NCBI GenBank assembly: GCA_022799355.1
Contig: JAAWOG010000006.1
Location: 1 to 64,000 of the forward strand
Direction of reading: 5' to 3'
DNA length: 64,000 nucleotides
Source of the DNA: Lachnospiraceae bacterium
GTDB lineage: Bacteria > Bacillota > Clostridia > Lachnospirales > Lachnospiraceae
Part shown: positions 7,191-16,552 of the stretch, piece by piece
Layout of the letters: each line of letters begins with the position of its first letter
Numbering within the stretch: position 1 is the first letter of the stretch
Notes under the pieces: generated by a model
Database searches by the model: none
What the model was told of the DNA's origin: nothing
What the model saw: only the letters and a program-made list of their open reading frames with translations
Made by a program: the position numbers and the translations under genes

Positions 7191-8570
7191 TTATATTCCG
7201 AGGAGGTTTTCCCCGATTTTATGGACATCTCCGGCACCCATAGTTATCAACAGATCTCCCGCTGTGCAATTTTCCAACAGGAAATTTTCAATCTCATCAA
7301 AAGTGGGAAAATAATGACAGTCACATCCAAGGGCCTTTATTTCTTTTTGAAGGTCCCGGGAGGAAATGCCCAGCGTATCTGTTTCCCGGGCGGCATAGAT
7401 ATCTGCAAGGACAACATGCCCGGCTGCGGAGAGCGCTTTCGCAAAGTCCGCTAAAAATGCCTTTGTACGGCTGTATGTATGGGGCTGGAACACACAGAAG
7501 AGCCGCTTATGGGGATAACGCGCAGCAGCCGATAAGGTGGCGTCTATTTCCGCGGGATGATGGGCATAGTCGTCAATGATGGTGACGCCGCCGATCTCAC
7601 CTTTGTAGTCAAAACGCCGGTCTGTCCCTTCAAAACGGGAGAGGGCCGCACTGACCGTGTCGTTTTTCAGCCCCAGGTAGTGAGAGAGGGCAATGGCAGG
7701 CAGAGCATTGGCGATATTGTGGATACCGGGTTTGCCGAGCGTGACGGGAAGCCTGAAACCGTCCGGACCGCAGCAGAGGAAGGAGGGCTTTCCGGTTTTA
7801 TCATAAGTGATATCCGCGGCATAGTAATCATACCCTTCTCCTATGCCGAAAGTGATGACGGGACATAAGACGTCCTCCGTAAGTTCCTGATAAGCTTCGA
7901 TCTCTCCGTTTATGATCAGGCAGCCGTCCTCCGGCAAAAGCTTTGCAAAGGAGTGGAAGGAATTGCGGATATCCTCAAGGTCCTTAAAAAAGTCCAGATG
8001 GTCCTCCTGTACATTCAGGATGATGCCGATCTTCGGGAAAAAGCTTAAAAAGCTGTTGGTGTATTCACATGCCTCCGTGACAAAGAAATCGGAGCCGCCC
8101 ACCCGGTAGTTTCCGCCGATGGATTTTAAAATACCGCCGATGGAGAGGGTAGGGTTTGTATCTTCCTGCAATAAAATATCGGATATCATAGCGGTAGTTG
8201 TAGTCTTGCCGTGGGTACCGCTGATGGCGATGGCCGTCTTATATTGCCGCATCATCTGACCAAGGAGCTGTGCCCTTGTAAGGGAGGCGATCCCTTTTTC
8301 CTGCACGGCAAGAAATTCCGGGTTGTCAGGATGAATGGCGCTGGTGTAGACAACCAGATCGATATCATCCGTTATGTTATCCCGGCGCTGACCGTAGCTG
8401 ATACGGGCACCTTTTTCGGTGAGCATTTCCGTGAGAGGGGAACACTGGTTGTCGGAACCGGAAACCTGAAAACCCTCCGACAGCAGGATTTCCGCCAGGC
8501 CGCTCATGCTGATTCCGCCGATGCCGATAAAGTGAACATGTATTGGTTTGTCAAAATGAATCTGATACAT
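7191..8570 (-). CDS. murC: UDP-N-acetylmuramate--L-alanine ligase
   Basis: Adds L-Ala to UDP-MurNAc in the cytoplasm, the first step of the peptidoglycan stem peptide. The 459-residue length is normal. The N-terminal Rossmann motif IGIGGISMSGLAEIL lies at about 15-30, the Mur ligase P-loop ISGTHGKTTTT at about 116-126, and the central-domain signature EACEYTNSF and DDYAHHP segments are present. It is the first gene of the minus-strand block and is divergent from glgC. murF and ddl occur 48 kb away in the same window. Confidence 0.95.
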   Translation of the reverse strand: MYQIHFDKPIHVHFIGIGGISMSGLAEILLSEGFQVSGSDNQCSPLTEMLTEKGARISYGQRRDNITDDIDLVVYTSAIHPDNPEFLAVQEKGIASLTRAQLLGQMMRQYKTAIAISGTHGKTTTTAMISDILLQEDTNPTLSIGGILKSIGGNYRVGGSDFFVTEACEYTNSFLSFFPKIGIILNVQEDHLDFFKDLEDIRNSFHSFAKLLPEDGCLIINGEIEAYQELTEDVLCPVITFGIGEGYDYYAADITYDKTGKPSFLCCGPDGFRLPVTLGKPGIHNIANALPAIALSHYLGLKNDTVSAALSRFEGTDRRFDYKGEIGGVTIIDDYAHHPAEIDATLSAAARYPHKRLFCVFQPHTYSRTKAFLADFAKALSAAGHVVLADIYAARETDTLGISSRDLQKEIKALGCDCHYFPTFDEIENFLLENCTAGDLLITMGAGDVHKIGENLLGI

Positions 8571-8804
8571 TATAGATACCTCTTCCTCATTCTTGGACAG
8601 GCTCTGGCTCGCATCGCCTGATCTTTATTTACATTATTATATTATATATCTTAACCTTGAAAACGCACACTATCAAGGCGAAAAAGAAAGGAAAATGGGA
8701 GAAAATTTTGTGGAATATGTGAAAAAATATAAAAAACAATATATATTTTGACGGAACACTGAATAATAGTTACAAAAAAAACAAAAGGATTTTTGGATTT
8801 ATTA

Positions 8805-8833
8805 TTCACTTTTTAATAAGCTTGTGCTATACT
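8805..8833 (+). promoter_or_regulatory. Promoter of glgC
   Basis: TTCACT (8805-8810), 17-bp spacer, TATACT (8828-8833), 45 bases before the glgC ATG. The 308-bp murC-glgC divergent gap is otherwise AT-rich with no clear structure. Confidence 0.5.
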
Positions 8834-8878
8834 GTGAGAAAGAAATTCAACATTCTGTGAAAATATTGAGGTGATGCT

Positions 8879-10147
8879 ATGATTAAAAAAGAAATGATTG
8901 CCATGCTCTTGGCAGGTGGTCAGGGAAGCCGGCTCGGTATTCTGACCTCGAAAGTTGCAAAACCGGCGGTTGCGTTTGGTGGAAAGTACAGAATTATCGA
9001 TTTCCCCCTGAGTAACTGTATCAATTCAGGAGTTGATACGGTTGGCGTGCTGACGCAGTATCAGCCGCTGAGGCTGAATACCCATATCGGAATCGGTATT
9101 CCCTGGGATCTGGACAGGAATATCGGCGGCGTGACGGTACTTCCGCCTTATGAGAAGATCGAGAGCACGGAGTGGTATACGGGTACGGCGAATGCGATCT
9201 TTCAGAATATCGAATATATGGACAGCTATAATCCTGAGTATGTGCTGATTCTTTCAGGTGATCATATTTATAAGATGGATTATGAAGCAATGCTGGATTT
9301 CCATAAGGCGAATAACGCGGAAGTGACGATTGCTGTTATGCCTGTGCCCTGGGAGGAGGCAAGCCGTTTCGGTATCATGATCACGGATGACGAGAAGAGG
9401 ATCACGGATTTTGAGGAAAAACCGGCGAAACCCCGCAGCAATTTAGCGTCCATGGGTATTTACATATTCAGCTGGAAGACCTTGCGGGAAGCGCTTTTAC
9501 AAAATGCGGACCAGCCCCATCTTGACTTTGGTAAGCATGTGATCCCTTACTGTAAGACGAAGGGGTATCCGTTATATGCCTATGAGTTCAACGGCTACTG
9601 GAAAGACGTTGGAACGCTGCATTCCTACTGGGAAGCAAATATGGAATTGATCGATATCGTACCGGAATTTAATCTCTATGAAGAATACTGGAAGATTTAT
9701 ACCAAATCCGACGCTCTGCCGCCGCAGTATTTCTCCGAAGACAGCGAGGTGGAAAGAAGCATCATAGGAGAAGGGACGGAAATATACGGCAAGGTTTATA
9801 ATTCGGTGATCGGCTGCAATGTAGTGGTGGGTGCCGGTACGGTTGTGCGGGATTCCATCATTATGAACGATACAAAGATCGGACATGGAGGGGAACTGAA
9901 TAAAGTGATCATCGCCGAGAACGTAACGGTAGGTGACAGGGTTAAGATGGGTATCGGTGAGGAAAAGGATAATGAGACCGATCCTCATATCTATAATCAC
10001 GGACTCTGCACGGTCGGAGAAAAGAGTGTGATCCCGAACGATGTGACGATCGGAAAGAATGTTTGTATCGGCGGTGTGACAGAGCAGGAAGATTATCCTG
10101 ATTTATATCTTCCGAGCGGAAGAACAATGATTAAAGCAGGGGAATAA
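8879..10147 (+). CDS. glgC: Glucose-1-phosphate adenylyltransferase, catalytic subunit
   Basis: Makes ADP-glucose from glucose 1-phosphate and ATP, the committed step of glycogen synthesis. The 422-residue protein has the nucleotidyltransferase signature [10 protein letters not shown] (about 12-21), the KVAKPAV lysine, [16 protein letters not shown], and [11 protein letters not shown] (metal Asp). FEEKPAKP and a C-terminal left-handed beta-helix of hexapeptides are also present. The catalytic residues look intact. It is followed after 99 bases by glgD, the usual Firmicute partner that raises activity in a heterotetramer. Confidence 0.95.
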   Translation: MIKKEMIAMLLAGGQGSRLGILTSKVAKPAVAFGGKYRIIDFPLSNCINSGVDTVGVLTQYQPLRLNTHIGIGIPWDLDRNIGGVTVLPPYEKIESTEWYTGTANAIFQNIEYMDSYNPEYVLILSGDHIYKMDYEAMLDFHKANNAEVTIAVMPVPWEEASRFGIMITDDEKRITDFEEKPAKPRSNLASMGIYIFSWKTLREALLQNADQPHLDFGKHVIPYCKTKGYPLYAYEFNGYWKDVGTLHSYWEANMELIDIVPEFNLYEEYWKIYTKSDALPPQYFSEDSEVERSIIGEGTEIYGKVYNSVIGCNVVVGAGTVVRDSIIMNDTKIGHGGELNKVIIAENVTVGDRVKMGIGEEKDNETDPHIYNHGLCTVGEKSVIPNDVTIGKNVCIGGVTEQEDYPDLYLPSGRTMIKAGE

Positions 10148-10246
10148 CGTGATATTGCATGAAAATAAAAATTTCACGATCCTGATTTGAGTGCCCGCCG
10201 AAGCGGGCGAATGGGAGTTAATGTCGGAAAGGAGTATATTTTATAC

Positions 10247-11365
10247 ATGAGAGCGATAGGGATTATTTTAGCGGGTGGTAATAACCACAGGCTTGGCGAA
10301 CTGTCAAAGAAGCGGGCGGTAGGCGCTATGCCGGTGGCGGGCAGCTACAGGGCGATCGATTTCGCGCTGAGCAGTATGGCAAATTCCCGCGTTCAGAAAG
10401 TGGGGGTGTTCACACAGTATAATGCAGGAAGCCTGAATGAACATTTGAGTTCCTCCAAATGGTGGGACTTCGGCAGAAAGCAGGGAGGCCTGTTCGTATT
10501 TACGCCGACGATCACTGCGGATAACGGATTCTGGTACAGGGGAACAGCGGACGCAATCAACCAGAATATCAGCTTTTTAAAGAACAGCCATGAGCCGTAT
10601 GTCATCATTGCTTCAGCAGATTGTGTTTATAAGATTGACTTTAATAAACTTTTAGAATATCATATAAGCAAGAAGTCAGATATTACGGTAGTATGTAAAG
10701 ACATGCCGGAGGGTACGAACCTTGAGCGCTATGGTACCGTAAAGATGAACGAGGAGAGCCGGATCGAGGATTTTGAGGAAAAACCGCTGCTGGCAAAATC
10801 CAATACGATCTCCTGCGGCATCTACGTAATCAGAAGACGCCAGCTTATCGATATGGTTGAGCGGTGCGTTGAGGAGGAACGTTATGATTTCGTAAGAGAT
10901 ATTCTGATACGCTATAAAGGTATGAAACATATTTACGGCTATAAGATCAAAGATTACTGGCGGAACATAGCGAGTATTGATGATTATTTTGATGCGAACA
11001 TGGATTTCTTAAAGCCGGATATCAGAAAATATTTCTTCAGGGAGTATCCTGACATCTACTCTAAAGTAGATGATCAGCCGCCCGCAAAGTATAACGTGGG
11101 GGCAAAAGTCAAAAACAGCCTGATAGCAAGCGGCTGTATTGTCAATGGAACGGTGGAAAATTCCATTGTATTTAAAGAAGCATACATTGGCAATAACTGT
11201 TGTATCAAAAATTCCATTATTCTCAATGATGTGTATATCGGAGATAATACCTACATTGAGAACTGCATCGTGGAGAGCAGAGGCACGATGAAAGCAAATT
11301 CATACTACAAAGGAGAAGACGGAATAAAAATAGTGGTGGAAAGAAACGACAGATATGTCATGTAG
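10247..11365 (+). CDS. glgD: GlgD, non-catalytic-type partner subunit of ADP-glucose pyrophosphorylase
   Basis: Paralogue of GlgC, 372 residues from the ATG at 10247 (MRAIGIILAGG), which has a GGAAAGGAG site upstream. An in-frame TTG 60 bases earlier is unlikely to be the start. The signature loop is altered to LAGGNNHRLG, the KPA lysine region reads AVGAMPV, and the metal-site LSGDH is IASADCVYKID. These changes fit the known loss of catalysis in GlgD, which modulates GlgC. The beta-helix C-terminus is kept (VKNSLIASGCIVNG). No glgA or glgB occurs in the window; glgP is 20 kb away. Confidence 0.93.
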   Translation: MRAIGIILAGGNNHRLGELSKKRAVGAMPVAGSYRAIDFALSSMANSRVQKVGVFTQYNAGSLNEHLSSSKWWDFGRKQGGLFVFTPTITADNGFWYRGTADAINQNISFLKNSHEPYVIIASADCVYKIDFNKLLEYHISKKSDITVVCKDMPEGTNLERYGTVKMNEESRIEDFEEKPLLAKSNTISCGIYVIRRRQLIDMVERCVEEERYDFVRDILIRYKGMKHIYGYKIKDYWRNIASIDDYFDANMDFLKPDIRKYFFREYPDIYSKVDDQPPAKYNVGAKVKNSLIASGCIVNGTVENSIVFKEAYIGNNCCIKNSIILNDVYIGDNTYIENCIVESRGTMKANSYYKGEDGIKIVVERNDRYVM

Positions 11366-11431
11366 ATAAGGTCCTGTGGCAAAACCAACAGCCCTTGGCG
11401 GCGTCACAAATAAAAAAAAGGGGTCGAGGCT

Positions 11432-11716
11432 ATGCAGATAACAGATGTAAGAGTACGAAAGATCACAAAAGAGGGAAGGATGAAAGCGATTGTTTCTATC
11501 ACCCTGGACAACGAATTTGCGATTCATGACATCAAGATTATCGAGGGCGAAAAGGGATTGTTTATCGCTATGCCAAGCAAGAAATCAGCCGATGGCGAAT
11601 ATAGAGATATCGCACATCCCATCAACTCGGACACAAGAGAGAAGATCCAATCCATTATTTTAGAAGGATATGAGAAAGCACAGCTGGAGCCGGACTTTGA
11701 AGATATGACAGAATGA
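11432..11716 (+). CDS. spoVG: Septation/sporulation regulator SpoVG
   Basis: A 94-residue protein with the SpoVG fold signature: [10 protein letters not shown] at the start, then [32 protein letters not shown] and YRDIAHPI. SpoVG is a small nucleic-acid-binding protein affecting septation, sporulation and surface functions. It is followed by a terminator and then pth, and in B. subtilis it also lies a few genes before prs and pth. Confidence 0.95.
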   Translation: MQITDVRVRKITKEGRMKAIVSITLDNEFAIHDIKIIEGEKGLFIAMPSKKSADGEYRDIAHPINSDTREKIQSIILEGYEKAQLEPDFEDMTE

Positions 11717-11761
11717 TCCAAGAGGAAATGACATAAGAAAAATCCACTACAAATGAATTGG

Positions 11762-11794
11762 AAAAGGAGGCCGCATTTTTTGCGGCTTTCTTTA
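11762..11794 (+). terminator. Terminator between spoVG and pth
   Basis: GCCGCA (11770-11775) pairs with TGCGGC (11781-11786) around a T-rich loop. The flanking AAAGG/CTTTCTTT arms can extend the stem. It lies about 45 bases after the spoVG stop. Confidence 0.55.
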
Positions 11795-11896
11795 CGTGGA
11801 AGAATTTACTTGTGGAATGAATACGGGTTTGGTAGAATGGGGATGCTTGGTTTTTGGAAAAAGAAAAAAGATGGCTGGGAAAGGGGAGGCGGAAAA

Positions 11897-12535
11897 GTGT
11901 ATTGTATTGTCGGGCTCGGGAATCCGGAAAAAAAGTATGAAAATACAAGACATAATATCGGTTTTGATGTGATAGACAGGATTGCGGAGAAATATAGTAT
12001 AGCAGTGAGGGAAAGAGGATTTAAAGCGCTGTTTGGAAAGGGCATAATCGAAGGACAGCGGGTGATTCTCGTAAAACCGCAGACATATATGAATTTGAGC
12101 GGGGAGAGTGTACGGGAAGTCATTGATTATTATAAGATAGATGCCGGGGAAGAGCTTATTGTTATCTCGGATGATATTTCACTGGAAGTTGGCGGAATCA
12201 GGATCAGGAAAAAGGGAAGCGCCGGTGGGCATAACGGGCTGAAAAATATTATACAACATCTTGGGACTGACCGGTTTCAGCGGATCAGGATGGGTGTCGG
12301 AGAAAAACCGAAAGAGTGGGACCTGGTAGATTACGTATTGGGACATTTTCCGAAGGAAGAGCGGGAGAGTGTGGATGAGAGTATCGGGAGGGCTGCGGAG
12401 GCAGTCGGGATCATGGTGTCGGAGGGTGCGGATAAAGCGATGAACGCTTTTAACGCGAAGAAAAAGGCAAAAAAGAAGACGGAGGATAGGGATGGAAGCA
12501 CTGAGGGCGCCTCTGCGGGAACTGGGGGAGTTTGA
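11897..12535 (+). CDS. pth: Peptidyl-tRNA hydrolase
   Basis: Releases tRNA from prematurely dropped peptidyl-tRNA. I chose the GTG at 11897 (VYCIVGLGNPEKKY) because GGGGAGG lies 7 bases upstream and the family begins at this point. An in-frame ATG further upstream would add a Lys-rich leader. The catalytic His is in ENTRHNIGF (about 17-25), with KPQTYMNLSG, DDISLEVG and GSAGGHNGLKNI following. The 212-residue protein carries a basic Lys/Ala tail beyond the usual length. Its 3' end overlaps mfd by 44 bases, so the two are probably co-expressed. Confidence 0.95.
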   Translation: MYCIVGLGNPEKKYENTRHNIGFDVIDRIAEKYSIAVRERGFKALFGKGIIEGQRVILVKPQTYMNLSGESVREVIDYYKIDAGEELIVISDDISLEVGGIRIRKKGSAGGHNGLKNIIQHLGTDRFQRIRMGVGEKPKEWDLVDYVLGHFPKEERESVDESIGRAAEAVGIMVSEGADKAMNAFNAKKKAKKKTEDRDGSTEGASAGTGGV

Positions 12536-15500
12536 AGAAATACGGGAGAAGCTGAAAAAAAGGGAGCCGCTTTGTCTGGGGCTGTCCGGCTGTGTGGATT
12601 CTCAGAAACTGCACATGATATTCGGGCTGGGGGAACGTTTCAGATATAAACTGATCCTTACCTACAGCGATCAGCGGATGCGGGAGATCTATGAGGATTA
12701 CAAATTTTATGACAGGAATGTCAGCATGTATCCGGCAAAGGATCTGATCTTTTTCCAGGCGGATATTCATGGAAATCAGCTTGTGACCGAAAGGTGGAAG
12801 GTGCTCAGACGAATGCTCGAAGGGCTCCCGATGACCATCGTGACGACGCTGGATGCTCTGATGGAACCCCAGATTCCGCTTGCGCAGGTGAAAAAGGATA
12901 TCCTGCATATCAGTACGGCAGGAAAAGCGGTGGAGAAGGAACTGGCGGAGAGGCTGGTGATGCTGGGATACGAGAAGACTTACCAGGTGGAGGTGCCGGG
13001 GCAGTTTTCCATTCGCGGCGGTATTGTGGATATTTTTGACCTGACGGAGGAAAATCCTTACAGGATCGAACTCTGGGGTGAGGATGTGGATTCTATCCGC
13101 AGCTTTGATGTGCTCAGCCAGCGCTCCATTGAAAACTTAAGTTCCATCGATATTTATCCGGCAACGGAAATGATCCTGACAAAGGATCAGAGAGCAAGGG
13201 GGATGCACCTGATTGGGCTGGAGGCAAAAAAGCAGGAGGATATGCTGCGCAGCCAGGGGAAGGCAGAGGAGGCGGCAAGACTCCACAGGCAGATAGGAGA
13301 ACTGCGGGAAGAAGTGCTGGAGCTGGAGGCAAATGTCAATCTGGAATCCTACATGCGCTATTTTTATCAGGATCTGGAATCGTTTCTCGGCGGCTTTGAC
13401 AAAAAAGAGAGCTGTATCTTTCTGGATGAGCCGGTGCGGATCGGGGAACATGCGGAAGCTGTGGAACTGGAATTTCGGGAAAGTATGTCTCACAGGCTTG
13501 AGAAAGGATATCTTCTGCCCGGGCAGCTCACACTGTTATATGGCAGAGGGGAAGTGGCAGCAAAGCTGGCGGATTATCCGGTGGTAACCATAGCGGCACT
13601 GGATATGAAAAATCCGTTTATAAAGCCGGACAGGAAATACAATTTTTCGGCAAAGAGCGTTTCTCCCTATCATAACAGTTTTGAGGTTCTTGTGAAGGAC
13701 CTGCGGTATTATAAGAAAAGCGGATATCGGGTGCTGCTTTTATCGGGTTCGCGTACCCGGGCGAAAAGGCTGGCGGAGGATTTGGGAGCATACGGACTGA
13801 CGGCTTTTTATACGGAAAGTCCGGAGCGGGAGATACAGCCCGGCGAGATCATGACTTTTTACGGGCGGGTGCTGAAAGGATTTGAATATCCGTTTCTGAA
13901 ATTTGTTGTGATTTCGGAGAGCGATATTTTCGGAGCGGAAAAAAAGAAGAAAAAGAGGACAAAGAAATACGAGGGGCAGAAGATACAGGATTTTGCCGAC
14001 CTTAAGGTGGGCGATTTTGTGGTGCACGAAAATCACGGCATGGGTATCTACAAGGGTATTGAGAAGGTAGAAATGGACCATGTGGTGAAGGATTATATGA
14101 AGATCGAGTATGCCGGCGGCGGGAACCTGTATGTGCTTGCCACAAACCTGGGAGTCATTCAAAAGTATGCCTCCGCGGATGCGAAAAAACCGAAGCTGAA
14201 TAAGCTGGGCACCCAGGAATGGAATAAAACCCGCACAAAGACAAAGCTGGCGGTGGAGGAGACTGCGCAGGATCTTGTGGAACTGTATGCGGCAAGGCAG
14301 AACCAGACGGGCTATCAGTTTGGTCCGGATACGCCCTGGCAGCAGGAGTTTGAGGAGCTGTTTCCCTTTGAGGAGACGGACGATCAGCTTGCGGCCATCA
14401 CGGCGGCAAAGGCGGACATGGAAAGTAAGAGGATCATGGACAGGCTGATCTGCGGCGATGTGGGTTATGGCAAGACCGAGATTGCCATCAGGGCGGCTTT
14501 TAAGGCGGTCCAGGAAAACAAGCAGGTTGCTTTTCTGGTGCCCACTACGATTCTGGCACAGCAGCACTACAATACATTTGTACAGCGGATGAAAGACTAT
14601 CCGGTGCAGATAGCCCTGCTGTCACGGTTTCGGAGCGCGGCGGAACAGAAGAAAACGCTCAAGGACCTGAAAAAGGGAATGGTGGATATTGTGATCGGCA
14701 CGCACAGGATGCTCTCGGCCGACGTGGGCTTTCAGGATCTGGGACTTTTGATCATAGATGAGGAGCAGCGTTTTGGCGTGAGCCATAAAGAGAAGATCAA
14801 GAAGCTGCGGTCTTCTGTGGATGTGCTGACACTGACAGCCACACCGATACCGAGAACGCTCCATATGAGTCTGATCGGTATCCGTGATATGAGCGTGCTG
14901 GAAGAGGCTCCCGGAGATCGGATGCCGGTGCAGACTTTTGTGTGTGAATATAATGAAGAAATGGTGCGGGAGGCTATCGTGCGGGAGATATCCCGCGGCG
15001 GACAGGTTTATTATCTGTATAACAGAGTGAACAATATAGCGGATGTGGCGGCGCAGATTCAGGCGCTTGTGCCGGAGGCGGAGGTGGCTTTTGCCCACGG
15101 CCAGATGAAGGAGAGTGAACTTGAGCGCATCATGTTCGATTTTATAGGCGGAGAGATCGATGTACTGATCTCCACCACGATCATCGAGACGGGGCTTGAT
15201 ATTCCGAATGCCAATACGATTATTATTCATGATTCTGACAATATGGGGTTGTCCCAGCTTTATCAGCTTCGCGGCAGAGTAGGGCGCAGCAACCGCAACG
15301 CCTATGCGTTTTTGATGTACCGGCGTGACAAGGTGTTGCGGGAAGTGGCCGAAAAGCGGCTGACAGCCATCCGTGAGTTCACGGATCTCGGCAGCGGTTT
15401 TAAAATAGCCATGCGGGATCTTGAAATCCGGGGGGCGGGAAATCTGCTCGGCAGGCAGCAGCACGGGCATATGGCGGCAGTGGGTTATGACCTGTACTGT

Positions 15501-16022
15501 AAAATGCTGAATGAGGCAGTGCGCCGGCTGAAAGGGGAAAAGACGGAAGAATCCTTTAATACGGCGGTGGAGCTGGATGTGGATGCCTATATCCCGCCTT
15601 CCTATATTATGAACGAATATCAGAAGCTGGATATTTATAAAAGAGTGGCGGGAATCGAAACACAGGCGGAATGCGAGGACATGAAAGAAGAACTGTTAGA
15701 CCGTTTTGGGGAGATCCCGAAGTCGGTGGATAACCTTTTGAGAGTGGCGATGATCAGAATGCAGGCGCACAGGCTTTATGTTACCGAAGTGAAGGGGAAG
15801 GGAGAAATTCTGAAACTGACGATGAAGCAGGATGCCGGAATCAAAGTGGAAGGAATCGGAGATTTGGTAATAAACAGCAGGACCGGGCTCAGATTTTCCG
15901 GAAAGGGAACGCCTTACTTTGAAACCCGCTATAAAAAGGGCGGCATGGTGGAGCGGGATGAGGAGAATCTGCTCCTGTTGACGGAAAGTGTGTTGGAAGA
16001 GATGGAAAGGTATCTGCTGTAG
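12492..16022 (+). CDS. mfd: Transcription-repair coupling factor
   Basis: A 1176-residue SF2 translocase that removes RNA polymerase stalled at lesions and recruits UvrA. In order: a UvrB-homology N-terminal part with FSIRGGIVDIFD (about 170-180), a CarD-like RNA-polymerase-interaction domain (VGDFVVHENHGMGIYKG, about 505-521), RecG-like helicase domains with Walker A GDVGYGKTE (about 654-662), DEEQRFG (about 755), TATPIPRTL, QLRGRVGRSN, the RAGNLLG-like RGAGNLLGRQQHGH motif, and the C-terminal TRCF domain. It starts inside pth (44-base overlap) and ends before a terminator at 16092. Confidence 0.97.
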   Translation: MEALRAPLRELGEFEEIREKLKKREPLCLGLSGCVDSQKLHMIFGLGERFRYKLILTYSDQRMREIYEDYKFYDRNVSMYPAKDLIFFQADIHGNQLVTERWKVLRRMLEGLPMTIVTTLDALMEPQIPLAQVKKDILHISTAGKAVEKELAERLVMLGYEKTYQVEVPGQFSIRGGIVDIFDLTEENPYRIELWGEDVDSIRSFDVLSQRSIENLSSIDIYPATEMILTKDQRARGMHLIGLEAKKQEDMLRSQGKAEEAARLHRQIGELREEVLELEANVNLESYMRYFYQDLESFLGGFDKKESCIFLDEPVRIGEHAEAVELEFRESMSHRLEKGYLLPGQLTLLYGRGEVAAKLADYPVVTIAALDMKNPFIKPDRKYNFSAKSVSPYHNSFEVLVKDLRYYKKSGYRVLLLSGSRTRAKRLAEDLGAYGLTAFYTESPEREIQPGEIMTFYGRVLKGFEYPFLKFVVISESDIFGAEKKKKKRTKKYEGQKIQDFADLKVGDFVVHENHGMGIYKGIEKVEMDHVVKDYMKIEYAGGGNLYVLATNLGVIQKYASADAKKPKLNKLGTQEWNKTRTKTKLAVEETAQDLVELYAARQNQTGYQFGPDTPWQQEFEELFPFEETDDQLAAITAAKADMESKRIMDRLICGDVGYGKTEIAIRAAFKAVQENKQVAFLVPTTILAQQHYNTFVQRMKDYPVQIALLSRFRSAAEQKKTLKDLKKGMVDIVIGTHRMLSADVGFQDLGLLIIDEEQRFGVSHKEKIKKLRSSVDVLTLTATPIPRTLHMSLIGIRDMSVLEEAPGDRMPVQTFVCEYNEEMVREAIVREISRGGQVYYLYNRVNNIADVAAQIQALVPEAEVAFAHGQMKESELERIMFDFIGGEIDVLISTTIIETGLDIPNANTIIIHDSDNMGLSQLYQLRGRVGRSNRNAYAFLMYRRDKVLREVAEKRLTAIREFTDLGSGFKIAMRDLEIRGAGNLLGRQQHGHMAAVGYDLYCKMLNEAVRRLKGEKTEESFNTAVELDVDAYIPPSYIMNEYQKLDIYKRVAGIETQAECEDMKEELLDRFGEIPKSVDNLLRVAMIRMQAHRLYVTEVKGKGEILKLTMKQDAGIKVEGIGDLVINSRTGLRFSGKGTPYFETRYKKGGMVERDEENLLLLTESVLEEMERYLL

Positions 16023-16091
16023 GGGGGAGGCTGTCATCGGCGGACGATAATCAACGGAAGGAATCATCAAAATAAAAAGAAATAAAAGTGC

Positions 16092-16121
16092 AGGTGTCCC
16101 GATTATGGGACACCTCTTTTG
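16092..16121 (+). terminator. mfd terminator
   Basis: AGGTGTCCC (16092-16100) and GGGACACCT (16107-16115) form a perfect 9-bp stem with a 6-nt loop. A TCTTTTG tail follows. Confidence 0.8.
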
Positions 16122-16182
16122 CTATGCTCTCCATATCAAAGTATTAAAGTAAAAAAGTATGAGACAGGAGGGCATATAAATT

Positions 16183-16287
16183 ATGAAGGGATTTACAACA
16201 TCTACGGGTTACATGGGCTGGGTGGAGGACAGATACATCTTATTCGCGTCAGAATATGATTACAGAGAATATATGGAGGAGGCGTAA
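16183..16287 (+). CDS. Small 34-residue protein of unknown function
   Basis: A short gene not expected by length, but well formed. AGGAGG lies 8 to 9 bases before the ATG, and the stop is TAA. The peptide is aromatic and acidic, starting MKGFTTSTGYMGWVEDRYI and ending in EEA, with no membrane segment or Cys. The GYMGWV...YILFASEYDY pattern looks like structured protein rather than random frame. It sits alone between the mfd terminator and the promoter at 16384. The function is unknown. Confidence 0.55.
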   Translation: MKGFTTSTGYMGWVEDRYILFASEYDYREYMEEA

Positions 16288-16383
16288 AAATAAGAAAAAT
16301 GTCGATATTATAAAAAGTTTATAAAATTTCGGGATTATTTAGGAACGTGATGGAAAAATTACACATTTTTTTGATTTTGACGA

Positions 16384-16413
16384 TTGACAAGCCTCTGAGT
16401 GTGAGACTACAAT
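16384..16413 (+). promoter_or_regulatory. Promoter upstream of VTC/DUF4956 genes
   Basis: A perfect TTGACA (16384-16389), 18-bp spacer and TACAAT (16408-16413), about 140 bases before the VTC gene, giving a leader that contains the duplicated 33-bp element. Confidence 0.6.
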
Positions 16414-16450
16414 GATAAACATGTATTCATTACAGCATTTTCTGCGGTAA

Positions 16451-16550
16451 GGCGCTCTGCCGGTGCGGGAATAAGAGGAGGGGATAGGCTCTGTACCACC
16501 CCTCTACCCCCAACAAAGGCGCTCTGCCGGTGTGGGAATAAGAGGAGGGG
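16451..16550 (+). repeat. Direct 33-bp repeat containing a Shine-Dalgarno motif
   Basis: Two copies (16451-16483 and 16518-16550) differ at one base (C/T). They begin GGCGCTCTGCCGGTG and end AAGAGGAGGGG. The second copy supplies the ribosome site of the VTC gene; the first leads into a C-rich tract. The 34-bp stretch between them is pyrimidine-rich and could pair with the GGAGGGG motifs. Confidence 0.85.
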
Positions 16551-16552
16551 CT

